Origin: Lachnospiraceae bacterium
GTDB taxonomy: Bacteria; Bacillota; Clostridia; Lachnospirales; Lachnospiraceae
Direction of reading: 5' to 3'
NCBI GenBank assembly: GCA_022510615.1
Contig: JAFLTC010000020.1
Span: 1 to 34,553, forward strand
DNA: 34,553 nucleotides
The notes beneath the pieces are model-generated. The model made no database searches. It saw only the letters and a program-made list of their open reading frames with translations, and was not told where the DNA came from. A program made the translations under genes and the position numbers. Each line of letters starts with the position of its first letter. Position 1 is the first letter of the stretch. Positions 14,777 through 23,227 of the stretch are shown piece by piece.

Positions 14777-15292
14777 CTACTGTTTGGCATCAAAAGAGCT
14801 ATGCTTTGGTGCCATTCCCGCAACTTCTGAAGCGTCGCTGGAATAATTGCTGCTTCCCGAGGACATCCGTGTACTCCTTATCACATTCATATTAAATTCA
14901 ACCATTTCCATTGTTTCTTCCAACAATTCTTTGTTCTGGTTATTTATTTGTTGCAGGCGGGTTACGGTTTTCCTTAACCTGTCATGCACCTCCTGCAGTT
15001 TTTCCTGATCCTTTGGCTGATTTTTCAAAGCCTGAGCAATCTGCTCTAAAGTAATCACCTTCGGGTCTTTACCAAGAACAGTAGCAATATCCGTTGCTAC
15101 CTGTTCCCGTTTATTTTCCAGAGCTGTGGTTTTATCCACCAGCTCATGTTCCCGAATCGTGATTTCCTCTAATGATTTTAAATCATTGGCGATGATTGCT
15201 CTCGTCTTTTCTTCCTCTACGGGAATCAGCTCCCCGTAAAGCTGTTCTTCTTTGTCTAAGGTATCAATCAGCTCTTCCATTAAACTTGCCAA
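14777..15292 (-). CDS. flgN: FlgN-type chaperone for FlgK/FlgL
   Basis: FlgN keeps FlgK and FlgL export-competent in the cytoplasm. The 171-residue product is helical and charged, with the family pattern of an N-terminal helix (LMEELIDTLDKEEQLYGEL), a middle helix carrying IREHELVDKTTALE and a long C-terminal helix with NQNKELLEETMEMV. The last 30 residues are Ser-rich and probably disordered. The start is a TTG at 15292-15290 with GGAGG eight bases upstream. It follows flgM by 21 bp and precedes its presumed clients. Confidence 0.88.
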   Translation of the reverse strand: MASLMEELIDTLDKEEQLYGELIPVEEEKTRAIIANDLKSLEEITIREHELVDKTTALENKREQVATDIATVLGKDPKVITLEQIAQALKNQPKDQEKLQEVHDRLRKTVTRLQQINNQNKELLEETMEMVEFNMNVIRSTRMSSGSSNYSSDASEVAGMAPKHSSFDAKQ

Positions 15293-15313
15293 ACGAATTT
15301 CCTCCTATTCGGA

Positions 15314-15583
15314 CTAAGAAAGTAACATATCTGCCATTTTGTCCGCAACGTCCTCAAGCGATACCTTATAGCTTCCGGATGCCAGCTGTGTCTGAATCTC
15401 CTGAATCCGCTCCTGACGCACATCCGGACTCTGGCTGGCTGCCTGCTTCGCTACCTGATAAGCGTTTCCAAAACTGGATATTTCCAGAGAATCCTTGGTG
15501 CCTGACTTATCGGCCTTGGTTCCTTTCTTCGGTTTATTGGCATTATAGAGTTGATTTACCTGCATATAAGCATCAATTTTCAT
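15314..15583 (-). CDS. flgM: Anti-sigma-28 factor FlgM
   Basis: FlgM binds SigD until the hook is complete, holding back late genes. The 89-residue product begins MKIDAYMQVNQLYN and carries the conserved C-terminal half: DSLEISSFG, then VRQERIQEIQTQLASGSYKV followed by DVADKMADMLLS, the sigma-binding helices. A longer in-frame reading to 15742 would overlap the parC coding region and is rejected: GGAGG lies eight bases before the ATG at 15583. It is the first gene of the late operon and is preceded by a SigD-like promoter, giving negative feedback on its own expression. Confidence 0.95.
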   Translation of the reverse strand: MKIDAYMQVNQLYNANKPKKGTKADKSGTKDSLEISSFGNAYQVAKQAASQSPDVRQERIQEIQTQLASGSYKVSLEDVADKMADMLLS

Positions 15584-15639
15584 AACTCTACCTCCATTCT
15601 TCCGACGTTTCTCAAAGTTAATCACGTCTCTTACTATAT

Positions 15640-15666
15640 TTATCGGACAATAAAACAAATACATTA
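15640..15666 (-). promoter_or_regulatory. SigD (sigma-28) type promoter of flgM operon
   Basis: On the minus strand: -35 TAAT (15666-15663), 15-nt spacer, -10 TCCGATAA (15647-15640). The -10 differs from GCCGATAA at one position. It starts 14 bp from the end of parC; no terminator separates the two. Confidence 0.75.
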
Positions 15667-15680
15667 GTACTTTTTTGAAT

Positions 15681-17954
15681 TTATTCCAGGTTGGCCTTCT
15701 GCCCTTTTGCCGCCCGTTTCCGGTTGCGGACTCTTCTTGCATTTAATTCCTTGCCATTATATAGGAAGGTTTCCGCCAACGGCTCCACGGCAGTGGCAAA
15801 TACAAGAAAGTCATCTTTCTCTAAGGAAATCGCTTTTACCCCGCGGCTTGTCTTTTTAAACTCACTGATTTCATTGATGGCAAATCCAAGTGAGAGTCCC
15901 TTATCCGTCAATAAAATTACTTTTTTATTACCCGACAACACTTCTCCCGCTGTAAGAAGGGAAACATCCACAAGCTTATCCCCTTCATCCAACTTGGTGG
16001 CGGCCACCTGAAGTCTTGCGGTGTCAAATTCCACACCGGATACCAGCTTAATGTAACCGCTCTTTGTCGTAAACATCAACATAGACTCAAACAAATCCTC
16101 AAAACTTACATATAGAAGTCCCTCTTCCTCATTTTCCATTTTGCAAAGGGAATGAATAAGAGTTCCTTTATCCTTCATCTTACACCGTGGGATTTTATCC
16201 GCTTTTACCTGATGCATACTGCCGGTGTTTGTAAAAATACAGAGCCGGTCTGTATTTTGCATTTTCACAATCTGGACAAATTCCTTTTTTGTATCCTCAC
16301 CGGCACGTCCGAATGCTGCCGCATCTACTGCCTTTGTATAGCCAAAACGGTCAATGCAGACATACAAATCCTCTACCACTACCTTTTCCACATAAGCACT
16401 GGCCACTGTATCAATAAGCATCGTTTTTCTCGCCGTGGCAAATTCCTTTTTGTATTCTCTCAGTCTGCCTTTAATAACCTTATAGAGTTCCTTTACATTC
16501 GAAAGCACCTTTTCGTATTGTGCAATATCGGCTATCAGCCCGTCATTTTCCTCATGGAGCTTAAGAATCTCCAGACCGATTAACTTGCTGAGAGGCATGG
16601 CAAGGATGGCATCTGCCTGAGGCTCCGTAAACAGAAGTGTCTTTGCCTGCTTTTTCGATGCCTCGCTTTTAAAATTAATATCGTCGGTGATTCCTTCTAT
16701 CAGACAGGCTTTTGCCTGTTTCACCGAAGAAGAACCGCGGAGTATCTCGATAATCAAGTCAATGACATCCGTCGCCTTCATCAGTCCTTCTACGATTTCC
16801 AGACGTTTTTTTGCCTTTTCCAGTAAAAAGCGATATTCCTTTGTATATAAATCCTCCTGAAACAGCACAAATTCCTCAATCATAGATTTGAGGTTAAATA
16901 CCTTTGGCTGTCCGTTTCCCTTTCCCGATGCCGATGGCTTAATCGCTAAAAGGTTTACACCATAGGTATCCTCCATCTGGGTCTTTTTATACAGACCATT
17001 TAAGAGATTTTCAATATCCCTGTCTTTTTTTACTTCGATAACAATGCGGATACCCTCCTTGGAAGATTCATCCCGCACATCATAAATTTCATCAAATACC
17101 TTTTCCCTGGCTAAGGACGCCAGATTTTCCACCAACTTCGCTTTGTTTCCGGAAATGGTATAAGGGATTTCCGTAATGACGATATTCTTCCGCCCGTTCT
17201 CTCCCTTTTCCACCTCTGTCTTGGCACGAAGACGAATTTTCCCCTCGCCGTTTTCGTATATCTCCCGGAGTTCGGAAGCGTTAGTAATAATGCCGCCGGT
17301 AGGAAAGTCCGGTGCCGGCACATAATCCATCAACTTATCTATGGAAATGCCCGGACGGTCCATATAGGCAATTACCGCATCAATGACCTCTCCCGGATTG
17401 TGGGGTGGAATATTCGTTGCCATACCGACAGCGATACCGGTGGTACCATTAATAAGAAGGTTTGGCAGCATGGCAGGCAGAACCTTCGGCTCCTTTTCAC
17501 TGTCATCAAAGTTCGGCATAAACTCTACCAGACCCTTTTCCAGATTGGCAAGCATCGTCATGGCTGCCGGGGACAAACGAGCCTCCGTATATCGCATGGC
17601 AGCGGCACCATCTCCGTCAATGGAACCAAAATTTCCGTGGCCGTCCACCAGTGGGGTATTCAGAGAATAATTTTCCGTCATATGCACAAGCGCATCATAA
17701 ATTGAACTGTCCCCGTGAGGATGGTATTTACCCATCGTATCACCGACAATACGGGCACTTTTCCTATGAGGCTTGTCCGGAGATAACCCCAGCTCTTTCA
17801 TGGCATATAAAATTCTTCGTTGTACCGGTTTTAAACCATCCCGAATATCCGGTACAGCACGAGACACAATGACACTTACCGCATAATCCCGGTAAGACGT
17901 TTTCATCTCCTCCGAAAAATCTAATTGAATAATATTATCTGTCGTCTGACTCAT
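15681..17954 (-). CDS. parC: Topoisomerase IV subunit A (ParC-like)
   Basis: This is a type IIA topoisomerase breakage-reunion subunit of 757 residues. The winged-helix domain has QRRILYAM (45-52), the quinolone-region segment [11 protein letters not shown] (78-88) and the catalytic Tyr122 in AMRYTEARL. The tower and coiled-coil regions follow, and the C-terminal beta-pinwheel (about residues 500-745) lacks a good GyrA box (QRRGGKG); the nearest is AFGRAGED. Missing GyrA box and pairing with the adjacent ParE-like gene point to a decatenating topoisomerase IV rather than gyrase, though some clostridial enzymes are ambiguous. Ser83 and Asp87 equivalents are present, the usual quinolone-sensitive residues. 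It lies 32 bp after parE. Confidence 0.88.
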   Translation of the reverse strand: MSQTTDNIIQLDFSEEMKTSYRDYAVSVIVSRAVPDIRDGLKPVQRRILYAMKELGLSPDKPHRKSARIVGDTMGKYHPHGDSSIYDALVHMTENYSLNTPLVDGHGNFGSIDGDGAAAMRYTEARLSPAAMTMLANLEKGLVEFMPNFDDSEKEPKVLPAMLPNLLINGTTGIAVGMATNIPPHNPGEVIDAVIAYMDRPGISIDKLMDYVPAPDFPTGGIITNASELREIYENGEGKIRLRAKTEVEKGENGRKNIVITEIPYTISGNKAKLVENLASLAREKVFDEIYDVRDESSKEGIRIVIEVKKDRDIENLLNGLYKKTQMEDTYGVNLLAIKPSASGKGNGQPKVFNLKSMIEEFVLFQEDLYTKEYRFLLEKAKKRLEIVEGLMKATDVIDLIIEILRGSSSVKQAKACLIEGITDDINFKSEASKKQAKTLLFTEPQADAILAMPLSKLIGLEILKLHEENDGLIADIAQYEKVLSNVKELYKVIKGRLREYKKEFATARKTMLIDTVASAYVEKVVVEDLYVCIDRFGYTKAVDAAAFGRAGEDTKKEFVQIVKMQNTDRLCIFTNTGSMHQVKADKIPRCKMKDKGTLIHSLCKMENEEEGLLYVSFEDLFESMLMFTTKSGYIKLVSGVEFDTARLQVAATKLDEGDKLVDVSLLTAGEVLSGNKKVILLTDKGLSLGFAINEISEFKKTSRGVKAISLEKDDFLVFATAVEPLAETFLYNGKELNARRVRNRKRAAKGQKANLE

Positions 17955-17986
17955 TTTCTATCTCCTCTCTGGGAACTCCATGCTCC

Positions 17987-19915
17987 TTATATGTCCAGAT
18001 TGGCATATTTTGCTTCTTCCATAATAAACTGGCGTCTTGGCGGGACATTGCTTCCCATCAGCACATCCGTCACCTCATCCGCCTCCACCGTATCACTGAT
18101 GGACACCTGTGCTAACACCCGGCTGTCCGGATCCAGTGTCGTTTCCCAAAGCTGTGTATCATCCATTTCTCCCAGACCTTTATACCGCTGTAATTCCAGT
18201 ATCTTTTTTCCGGTCCTGCGAAATTTTTCCAGTTCAAAGTCATTGAAGAGATATTCCGATACTCTCTGCTTTTTCTTTTTTACCATATCTTCATAGACTA
18301 CCCGGTAAAGCGGCGGCAGTCCCCGGTATACCTTCCCCTGATAAATCAGTTCCGGCATAAACCGATAGAAAAAGGTCAAAAGCAGTGTACTGATATGGGC
18401 ACCGTCCACATCGGCATCGGTCAGAATAATAATTTTGTCATAACGTAGCTTTTTTATGTCAAAGTTTTCGCCGATTCCACAACCAAATGCCGCTATCATC
18501 GTTTTGATTTCATTGTTTACAAGAATTTTCTCGAGGGGTGCCTTTTCCACATTTAAAATTTTTCCCCGAAGGGGAAGCACCGCCTGTGTCCGTCGGTTTC
18601 TTGCTGTCTTTACCGTACCTCCGGCGGAATCTCCCTCCACGATATAGATTTCACACTCTTCGGATTTTTTCGAGGAACAGGCAGCCAGTTTGCTCTTTGT
18701 ATCCACATCCAAAAGCTGCTTCATCACAGTCCTTCTTGCCTTGTCACTGGCCGTACGTGCCTTAAAGGATTTGTGTATATTTTCGAGGATTCGTTTCAGC
18801 ACCTCTACATTTTTATCAAAATACCGCTGGGCTTCTAAATTAAATACTTCATCCACTGCCGTCTTGGCATCGGTATTTCCCAGCTTATTTTTTGTCTGGC
18901 TCTCGAACTGCGGATCCGGGTGTTTAATGGACACAATCGCCACCAGACCGTTTCTTATATCCTTTCCGTCAAAATTTTCCTCGTTGTTTTTCAAGAAATT
19001 TAATTCTCTGGCATACTGATTCATAATTCTGGTCAGGGCTGTTTTAAAGCCGGTAACCAGAGTACCTCCGTCTGCCACATTAATGCGGTTACAATAGGAA
19101 TTAATCTGCTCATTGTAGTTATGGGTATACTGAAATGCCACCTCGACCTCGATGTCACCACTCTTTCCTTCTATATAAATGACATCGTCATGAAGCACCG
19201 AAGCGTCCCTGTTAATATATTTAATATAGCTCTGGATACCGAACTCCTCTAAATATACTTCCTCTTCTCCGGTGTTTTCATCACGGAAAATAATTTTCAG
19301 ATTTTTATTTAAATAGGCAATCTCTTTCAGTTTTTTGCGGATGGTTTCCGGTTTGAATTCCACTGTTTCAAAAATCGTTTCATCCGGATAAAAGGTCACT
19401 TTGGTACCCGTATTATTTTTTGTGCATTTGCCCACTACCGGCAGCATACCCTTTTCCAGTTTCGTCACCGGTTTTCCGCCATCTTTATATTCATCCCGGT
19501 ACACTTTGCCGTCCCGGCGCACCTCTACTGTCATTTTACTGGACAGGGCATTGACGACAGAAGCGCCCACTCCGTGCAGACCACCGGATACCTTATAGAC
19601 ACTGCTGTTAAATTTACCGCCTGCATGCAATACCGTATAGACAACCCGGGCCGTCGGAATTTTCTGTGTGGGATGTAAATCCACCGGAACACCTCTTCCG
19701 TTGTCCTCCACCGTAATACCGCCATCCTTTTGCAGAGTCAGATGAAGCTCATCACAAAATCCCGCCAGATGCTCATCAATACCATTGTCTAATATCTCCC
19801 ATATCATATGGTGCAGACCTCTGGTTCCGGTACTTCCAATATACATTCCCGGACGCTTTCTGACTGCCTCCAGTCCTTCTAAAACTACAATATCGCTTCC
19901 ACTATACGTACTCAT
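17987..19915 (-). CDS. parE: Topoisomerase IV subunit B (ParE-like)
   Basis: The ATPase subunit partnering the adjacent ParC-like protein. The GHKL fold is shown by E40/D43-N44 in WEILDNGIDE, DNGRG (71-75) and GGLHGVGASVVNAL (111-124). The transducer has QTKNKLGN (340-347), and the TOPRIM domain has EGDSAGG (427-433) and LTDADVDGAH (about 495-505). At 642 residues it is normal for Gram-positive GyrB/ParE. Gyrase B is the alternative; operon context with a GyrA-box-lacking A subunit favours ParE. Weak ribosome site GAGAGG about 11 bases before the ATG. It starts the operon behind a strong SigA-type promoter. Confidence 0.88.
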   Translation of the reverse strand: MSTYSGSDIVVLEGLEAVRKRPGMYIGSTGTRGLHHMIWEILDNGIDEHLAGFCDELHLTLQKDGGITVEDNGRGVPVDLHPTQKIPTARVVYTVLHAGGKFNSSVYKVSGGLHGVGASVVNALSSKMTVEVRRDGKVYRDEYKDGGKPVTKLEKGMLPVVGKCTKNNTGTKVTFYPDETIFETVEFKPETIRKKLKEIAYLNKNLKIIFRDENTGEEEVYLEEFGIQSYIKYINRDASVLHDDVIYIEGKSGDIEVEVAFQYTHNYNEQINSYCNRINVADGGTLVTGFKTALTRIMNQYARELNFLKNNEENFDGKDIRNGLVAIVSIKHPDPQFESQTKNKLGNTDAKTAVDEVFNLEAQRYFDKNVEVLKRILENIHKSFKARTASDKARRTVMKQLLDVDTKSKLAACSSKKSEECEIYIVEGDSAGGTVKTARNRRTQAVLPLRGKILNVEKAPLEKILVNNEIKTMIAAFGCGIGENFDIKKLRYDKIIILTDADVDGAHISTLLLTFFYRFMPELIYQGKVYRGLPPLYRVVYEDMVKKKKQRVSEYLFNDFELEKFRRTGKKILELQRYKGLGEMDDTQLWETTLDPDSRVLAQVSISDTVEADEVTDVLMGSNVPPRRQFIMEEAKYANLDI

Positions 19916-19961
19916 CCGCTATAAAACCTCTCATTCTTTTTTGTGGTACACACTGCATTTT

Positions 19962-19990
19962 ATTATAATGCAAACAAATGTTTTTTTCAA
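19962..19990 (-). promoter_or_regulatory. SigA-type promoter of parE-parC
   Basis: TTGAAA (19990-19985), 17-nt spacer, perfect TATAAT (19967-19962) on the minus strand, about 47 bases before the parE start. Confidence 0.8.
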
Positions 19991-20011
19991 CTTTTTTATG
20001 TAATTGACACA

Positions 20012-20040
20012 TTGACATTAACCCCAAAAGGCACTATACT
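20012..20040 (+). promoter_or_regulatory. SigA-type promoter of the decarboxylase gene
   Basis: Perfect -35 TTGACA (20012-20017), 17-nt spacer, -10 TATACT (20035-20040), about 43 bases before the ATG. It is back to back with the parE promoter, 21 bp apart. Confidence 0.85.
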
Positions 20041-20083
20041 AAAATCCTGGAAATCATGCTATTTACAACGGAGGTACTAGGGA

Positions 20084-21358
20084 ATGAAAAAAACTACTAT
20101 ATTAAATCTGGCACAGGTAAGGGAAATCGAACAGACCTATCCCACCCCTTTCCACATTTATGACGAAAAAGCAATCCGGGAAAACGCCCGGGCACTAAAA
20201 GACGCTTTTTCCTGGAACAAGGGATACCGCGAATATTTTGCAGTAAAGGCGACCCCGAATCCATTTATTCTGAAAATCTTACAGGAAGAAGGCTGCGGGG
20301 TAGACTGCTCTTCCCTGACGGAATTAATGCTTTCCGAGGCTCTTGGATTTCAGGGAACGGATATTATGTTTTCCTCCAATGTTACCCCTTTGAAAGAATA
20401 TAAGAAAGCAAAGGCTCTCAACGCCTATATTAATCTGGATGATTATACCCACATCGATTTTTTAGAAAAGGGCGTGGGCATTCCGGAAACCATCTGCTGC
20501 CGCTACAATCCGGGTGGCGTTTTTGAACTTGGTACAGATATTATGGACAACCCCGGCGATGCAAAATATGGCTTTACCAAAGAGCAGTTGATTGACGGTT
20601 ATCGGAAACTAATGAAGCTTGGTGCTAAAAACTTTGGTCTTCATGCTTTTATCGCCAGCAATACAGTCAGCAATGAATATTATCCGACATTAGCAGGTAT
20701 TTTATTTGAGCTTGCCGTGGAATTGAAAGAAAAAACCGGTGCAAACATAACCTTTATCAACCTCTCTGGCGGTGTCGGCATCCCTTATACACCGGATAAG
20801 GAGCCAAATGACATTAAAGTGATTGGCGAAGGAGTAAGAAAGCAATTCGAGAAAATTTTAGTCCCTGCCGGTCTGGGGGATGTGGCTATCTTTACCGAGC
20901 TGGGACGTTTTATGCTGGCTCCTTATGGGCAACTGGTAACACAGTGCATTCATCAGAAACATATTTATAAAGAATATATCGGACTGAATGCCTGTGCCTG
21001 TGACCTTATGCGTCCGGCTATGTATGGCGCGTATCATCACATTACCGTTCTCGGAAAAGAAGATGAACCTTGTGATCACAAATATGACGTGACCGGTTCT
21101 CTCTGTGAAAACAATGATAAATTTGCCGTTGACCGTATGCTTCCCGCTGTGGAAATCGGAGATTATCTGGTAATTCACGATGCCGGGGCACACGGTTATG
21201 CCATGGGCTATAACTACAACGGAAAATTGAAATCACCGGAGCTTCTGTTAAAGGAGGATGGAAGCGTCCAGATGATTCGCCGTGGTGAAACACCGAGGGA
21301 CTATTTTTCCACCTTTGATTTCTGTGACATTTTAAAAGATATGAAGTACGAAGATTAA
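20084..21358 (+). CDS. lysA: Diaminopimelate decarboxylase-type PLP enzyme
   Basis: A fold-type III PLP decarboxylase of 424 residues, most likely converting meso-diaminopimelate to lysine. The PLP lysine is Lys55 in YFAVKATPNP; the phosphate-binding glycine loop is NLSGGVGIPY (226-235); ELGR is at 272-275; the C-terminal domain has CENND (341-345) and GYAMGYNYNG (371-380). Classical LysA has CESGD where this has CENND; the Cys and Asp are kept, the middle is changed. The arrangement is normal otherwise, but arginine or carboxynorspermidine decarboxylase activity cannot be fully excluded. It is monocistronic, with GGAGG eight bases from the start, its own promoter and a strong terminator. Confidence 0.82.
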   Translation: MKKTTILNLAQVREIEQTYPTPFHIYDEKAIRENARALKDAFSWNKGYREYFAVKATPNPFILKILQEEGCGVDCSSLTELMLSEALGFQGTDIMFSSNVTPLKEYKKAKALNAYINLDDYTHIDFLEKGVGIPETICCRYNPGGVFELGTDIMDNPGDAKYGFTKEQLIDGYRKLMKLGAKNFGLHAFIASNTVSNEYYPTLAGILFELAVELKEKTGANITFINLSGGVGIPYTPDKEPNDIKVIGEGVRKQFEKILVPAGLGDVAIFTELGRFMLAPYGQLVTQCIHQKHIYKEYIGLNACACDLMRPAMYGAYHHITVLGKEDEPCDHKYDVTGSLCENNDKFAVDRMLPAVEIGDYLVIHDAGAHGYAMGYNYNGKLKSPELLLKEDGSVQMIRRGETPRDYFSTFDFCDILKDMKYED

Positions 21359-21360
21359 TA

Positions 21361-21399
21361 AAAAAGCCGGCCTTCCGATGGGAGAGCCGGCTTTTTTTA
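21361..21399. terminator. Bidirectional terminator between convergent genes
   Basis: AAAGCCGGC pairs with GCCGGCTTT; T-run on the plus strand at 21392-21398 and A-run at 21360-21365 (T-run on the minus strand). It lies two bases after the decarboxylase stop and 12 bases from the stop of the convergent secreted-protein gene. Confidence 0.9.
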
Positions 21400-21410
21400 T
21401 TCCTGACCAA

Positions 21411-22964
21411 TCAGCCACGTTTTACTTTAGACCATTTGCTGTGCACCTTTTTCTTTTTATCCCATGTTCTGACTCTGAAATAATATTTTTTCTTCCTGCT
21501 TAACTTTTTTATAGTAATGACAGAACCGGTGGAATATTTTTTCTTGACCTTCTTCCAATTTTTATTTGTACCATACTGTACTTCATATCTGGCTTTTTTC
21601 ACTTTTCGGCAGCTTATCTTGACTTTGTTTCCAATCCTCTTTATTTTTTGGATTGTTGTCTTTCCCGGCACAGTCGTTTTCGGCATCTGAATGTCGGATA
21701 TCCGGGAGACCATCTGTGTGATTATAATCGGTATTTCTTCCTCTGTTTCCGTCTCCGTCTTCTTCTCCTGCCCTGTTACCGGCACGGAAAGTTCCAGCCT
21801 CTGATAACCGGATTCCTCCGGAATAAAGAGAATGGGATAGTAATTCTGCCCTTTTTTTATCTCTGTCGCAGCATACTTCCACTCCCAGTCCCCCTTAACC
21901 TTCTGCCCGGTATAGGGATTGATACAGGTGCCGTCAAGAATAGGAATCTCCTGAAGCGTTTGCCCTGTCTCCCCGTTTTTTCTTGAGGCCGGTTTTGTTA
22001 CAAGTTTCGGAGTTACCGACTCCACCTTTACCTTGACAACCTGCTCTGTCACGGCATAATTCAAATCCTCCGGAGTAAAGATTGCCATAACAGACTGTTC
22101 TCCCGACTGGGTAAAAATTTGATTCGCTTCCTCAAAGGATAATGTCCCCTTTACTTCTTCTCCCGTAATCGGACTTCTAAAAACATATACCGGCTTTGCT
22201 TCCCGTAGCGCCTGTCCGACATGGAGATGGGGAATCTGATATTCCGTCATTTCCGGTCTTGCCTGCTGTACCGTTACCAGCCCGCCGGAAGGGTAGGTTG
22301 CCGGATCATAGGTAAGCGAATGTTTTGGGGTGAAGGTGACATCATATCTCCTCACCCCTGCCTGGGGAATATGCTCCGGTCGAACAAAACTCCATGTACC
22401 CTCCACCGAGTTTGTCCAATATATGTTTTCAAAAACTATCTCGGCTTCAGAAAGGGACTGACCATAGACGATTTCCTTTGCCGCAAGGCATTCTTCTTCT
22501 TTTTTCTGAAAGTCGTATTTTTTCTTAATATATTTCCCTTGTTTTCCTATTTGGGTATAAGTGAAATAACCTTTTAGCTCTCCCCCTGGGGCATTTAAAT
22601 CCAAAGTCCCGTTCAGGGTCAGATAGGCACCGTCCATTTCAGCTCCCCTTTTGCCGATAGTAAGAGTAACACCTTCCTCTACAATAATCTCGATATTACT
22701 TCTTGGGCGATTATAATCCATCGTCCCACCAAGTTCCAGACTGTAATCCTCCTTAAACCAGATTTTTCCTCCCGTTTCATAGCAGTTCCGGAATGCCTCA
22801 TCTGCTGATGTACACGAGTATATTGTGCTCTCTCCGATTCTTTGATACATAATAGGAGTCTCTGACCCCTCTGCTGCCCGACTGACTGAAAGTCGGTTTT
22901 CGCATAGGACGCCCACCAACAGAAATAAAGCAATAAATGTTTTTATTTTTTTCGTTTTCCTCAT
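21411..22964 (-). CDS. Secreted repeat protein, fibronectin-III-like C-terminus
   Basis: No precise family recognised. The 517-residue product has a signal peptide (basic MRKTKKIK, hydrophobic IALFLLVGVL, Ala-rich cleavage region near residue 31). The mature part has an N-terminal segment of about 120 residues that reads like a beta-helix or surface-binding region (GTMDYNRPRSNIEI, LTLNGTLDLN). It is followed by three repeats of about 90 residues, each with a pattern such as TGEEVKGTLSFEEA or TGQKVKGDWEWKYA and ending in a FTPEDLNY-like turn, resembling MBG-type Ig-like modules. The C-terminal 85 residues are very Lys-rich and end in a fibronectin-III-like strand pattern (YEVQYGTNKNWKKV, YYFRVRTW). 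No sortase motif is present. Probably exported and wall-associated through positive charge (inference). GGGAGG precedes the ATG. Confidence 0.75.
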   Translation of the reverse strand: MRKTKKIKTFIALFLLVGVLCENRLSVSRAAEGSETPIMYQRIGESTIYSCTSADEAFRNCYETGGKIWFKEDYSLELGGTMDYNRPRSNIEIIVEEGVTLTIGKRGAEMDGAYLTLNGTLDLNAPGGELKGYFTYTQIGKQGKYIKKKYDFQKKEEECLAAKEIVYGQSLSEAEIVFENIYWTNSVEGTWSFVRPEHIPQAGVRRYDVTFTPKHSLTYDPATYPSGGLVTVQQARPEMTEYQIPHLHVGQALREAKPVYVFRSPITGEEVKGTLSFEEANQIFTQSGEQSVMAIFTPEDLNYAVTEQVVKVKVESVTPKLVTKPASRKNGETGQTLQEIPILDGTCINPYTGQKVKGDWEWKYAATEIKKGQNYYPILFIPEESGYQRLELSVPVTGQEKKTETETEEEIPIIITQMVSRISDIQMPKTTVPGKTTIQKIKRIGNKVKISCRKVKKARYEVQYGTNKNWKKVKKKYSTGSVITIKKLSRKKKYYFRVRTWDKKKKVHSKWSKVKRG

Positions 22965-23150
22965 TTTCTACCTCCCTGTTCATTACGCATTTTTTTGATT
23001 GTTGAGATTGTTTGAAACACTACCGATGGCTTTTGAATCACCACTCAGAATATTTAGATAAATAGATTTTGCACATGATATTGTATTTGCTCTGTTTTTT
23101 ACACACAATATTTTGTACACCCTTTCGAAAGGAATTATAGTCTAACACAT

Positions 23151-23195
23151 AAAAAAGCTTCCTGTCAAGTCCTGACAGGAAACTTTTTATTTTTT
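23151..23195 (-). terminator. Terminator after the NlpC/P60 gene
   Basis: AAGCTTCCTGTCA (23157-23169 region) pairs with TGACAGGAAACTT, loop AGTCC; on the minus strand the stem is followed by TTTTTT (23156-23151). The rest of the 263-bp gap (22965-23150) is AT-rich and holds a weak SigA-like candidate for the downstream gene (TTGTGT-N17-TACAAT on the minus strand) and the palindrome CCTTTCGAAAGG at 23121-23132. Confidence 0.8.
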
Positions 23196-23227
23196 CTTTC
23201 AATGAATCATTTTATGAGACGGTTGCC

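Noticed and set aside
15584-15742. N-terminal extension of FlgM by 53 residues
   Set aside because: It overlaps parC, lacks a ribosome site and is absent from FlgM proteins; the ATG at 15583 has GGAGG.
15681-19915. Annotating the topoisomerase pair as gyrase gyrA/gyrB
   Set aside because: The A subunit lacks a good GyrA box (QRRGGKG). Kept as ParC/ParE, with the ambiguity noted.
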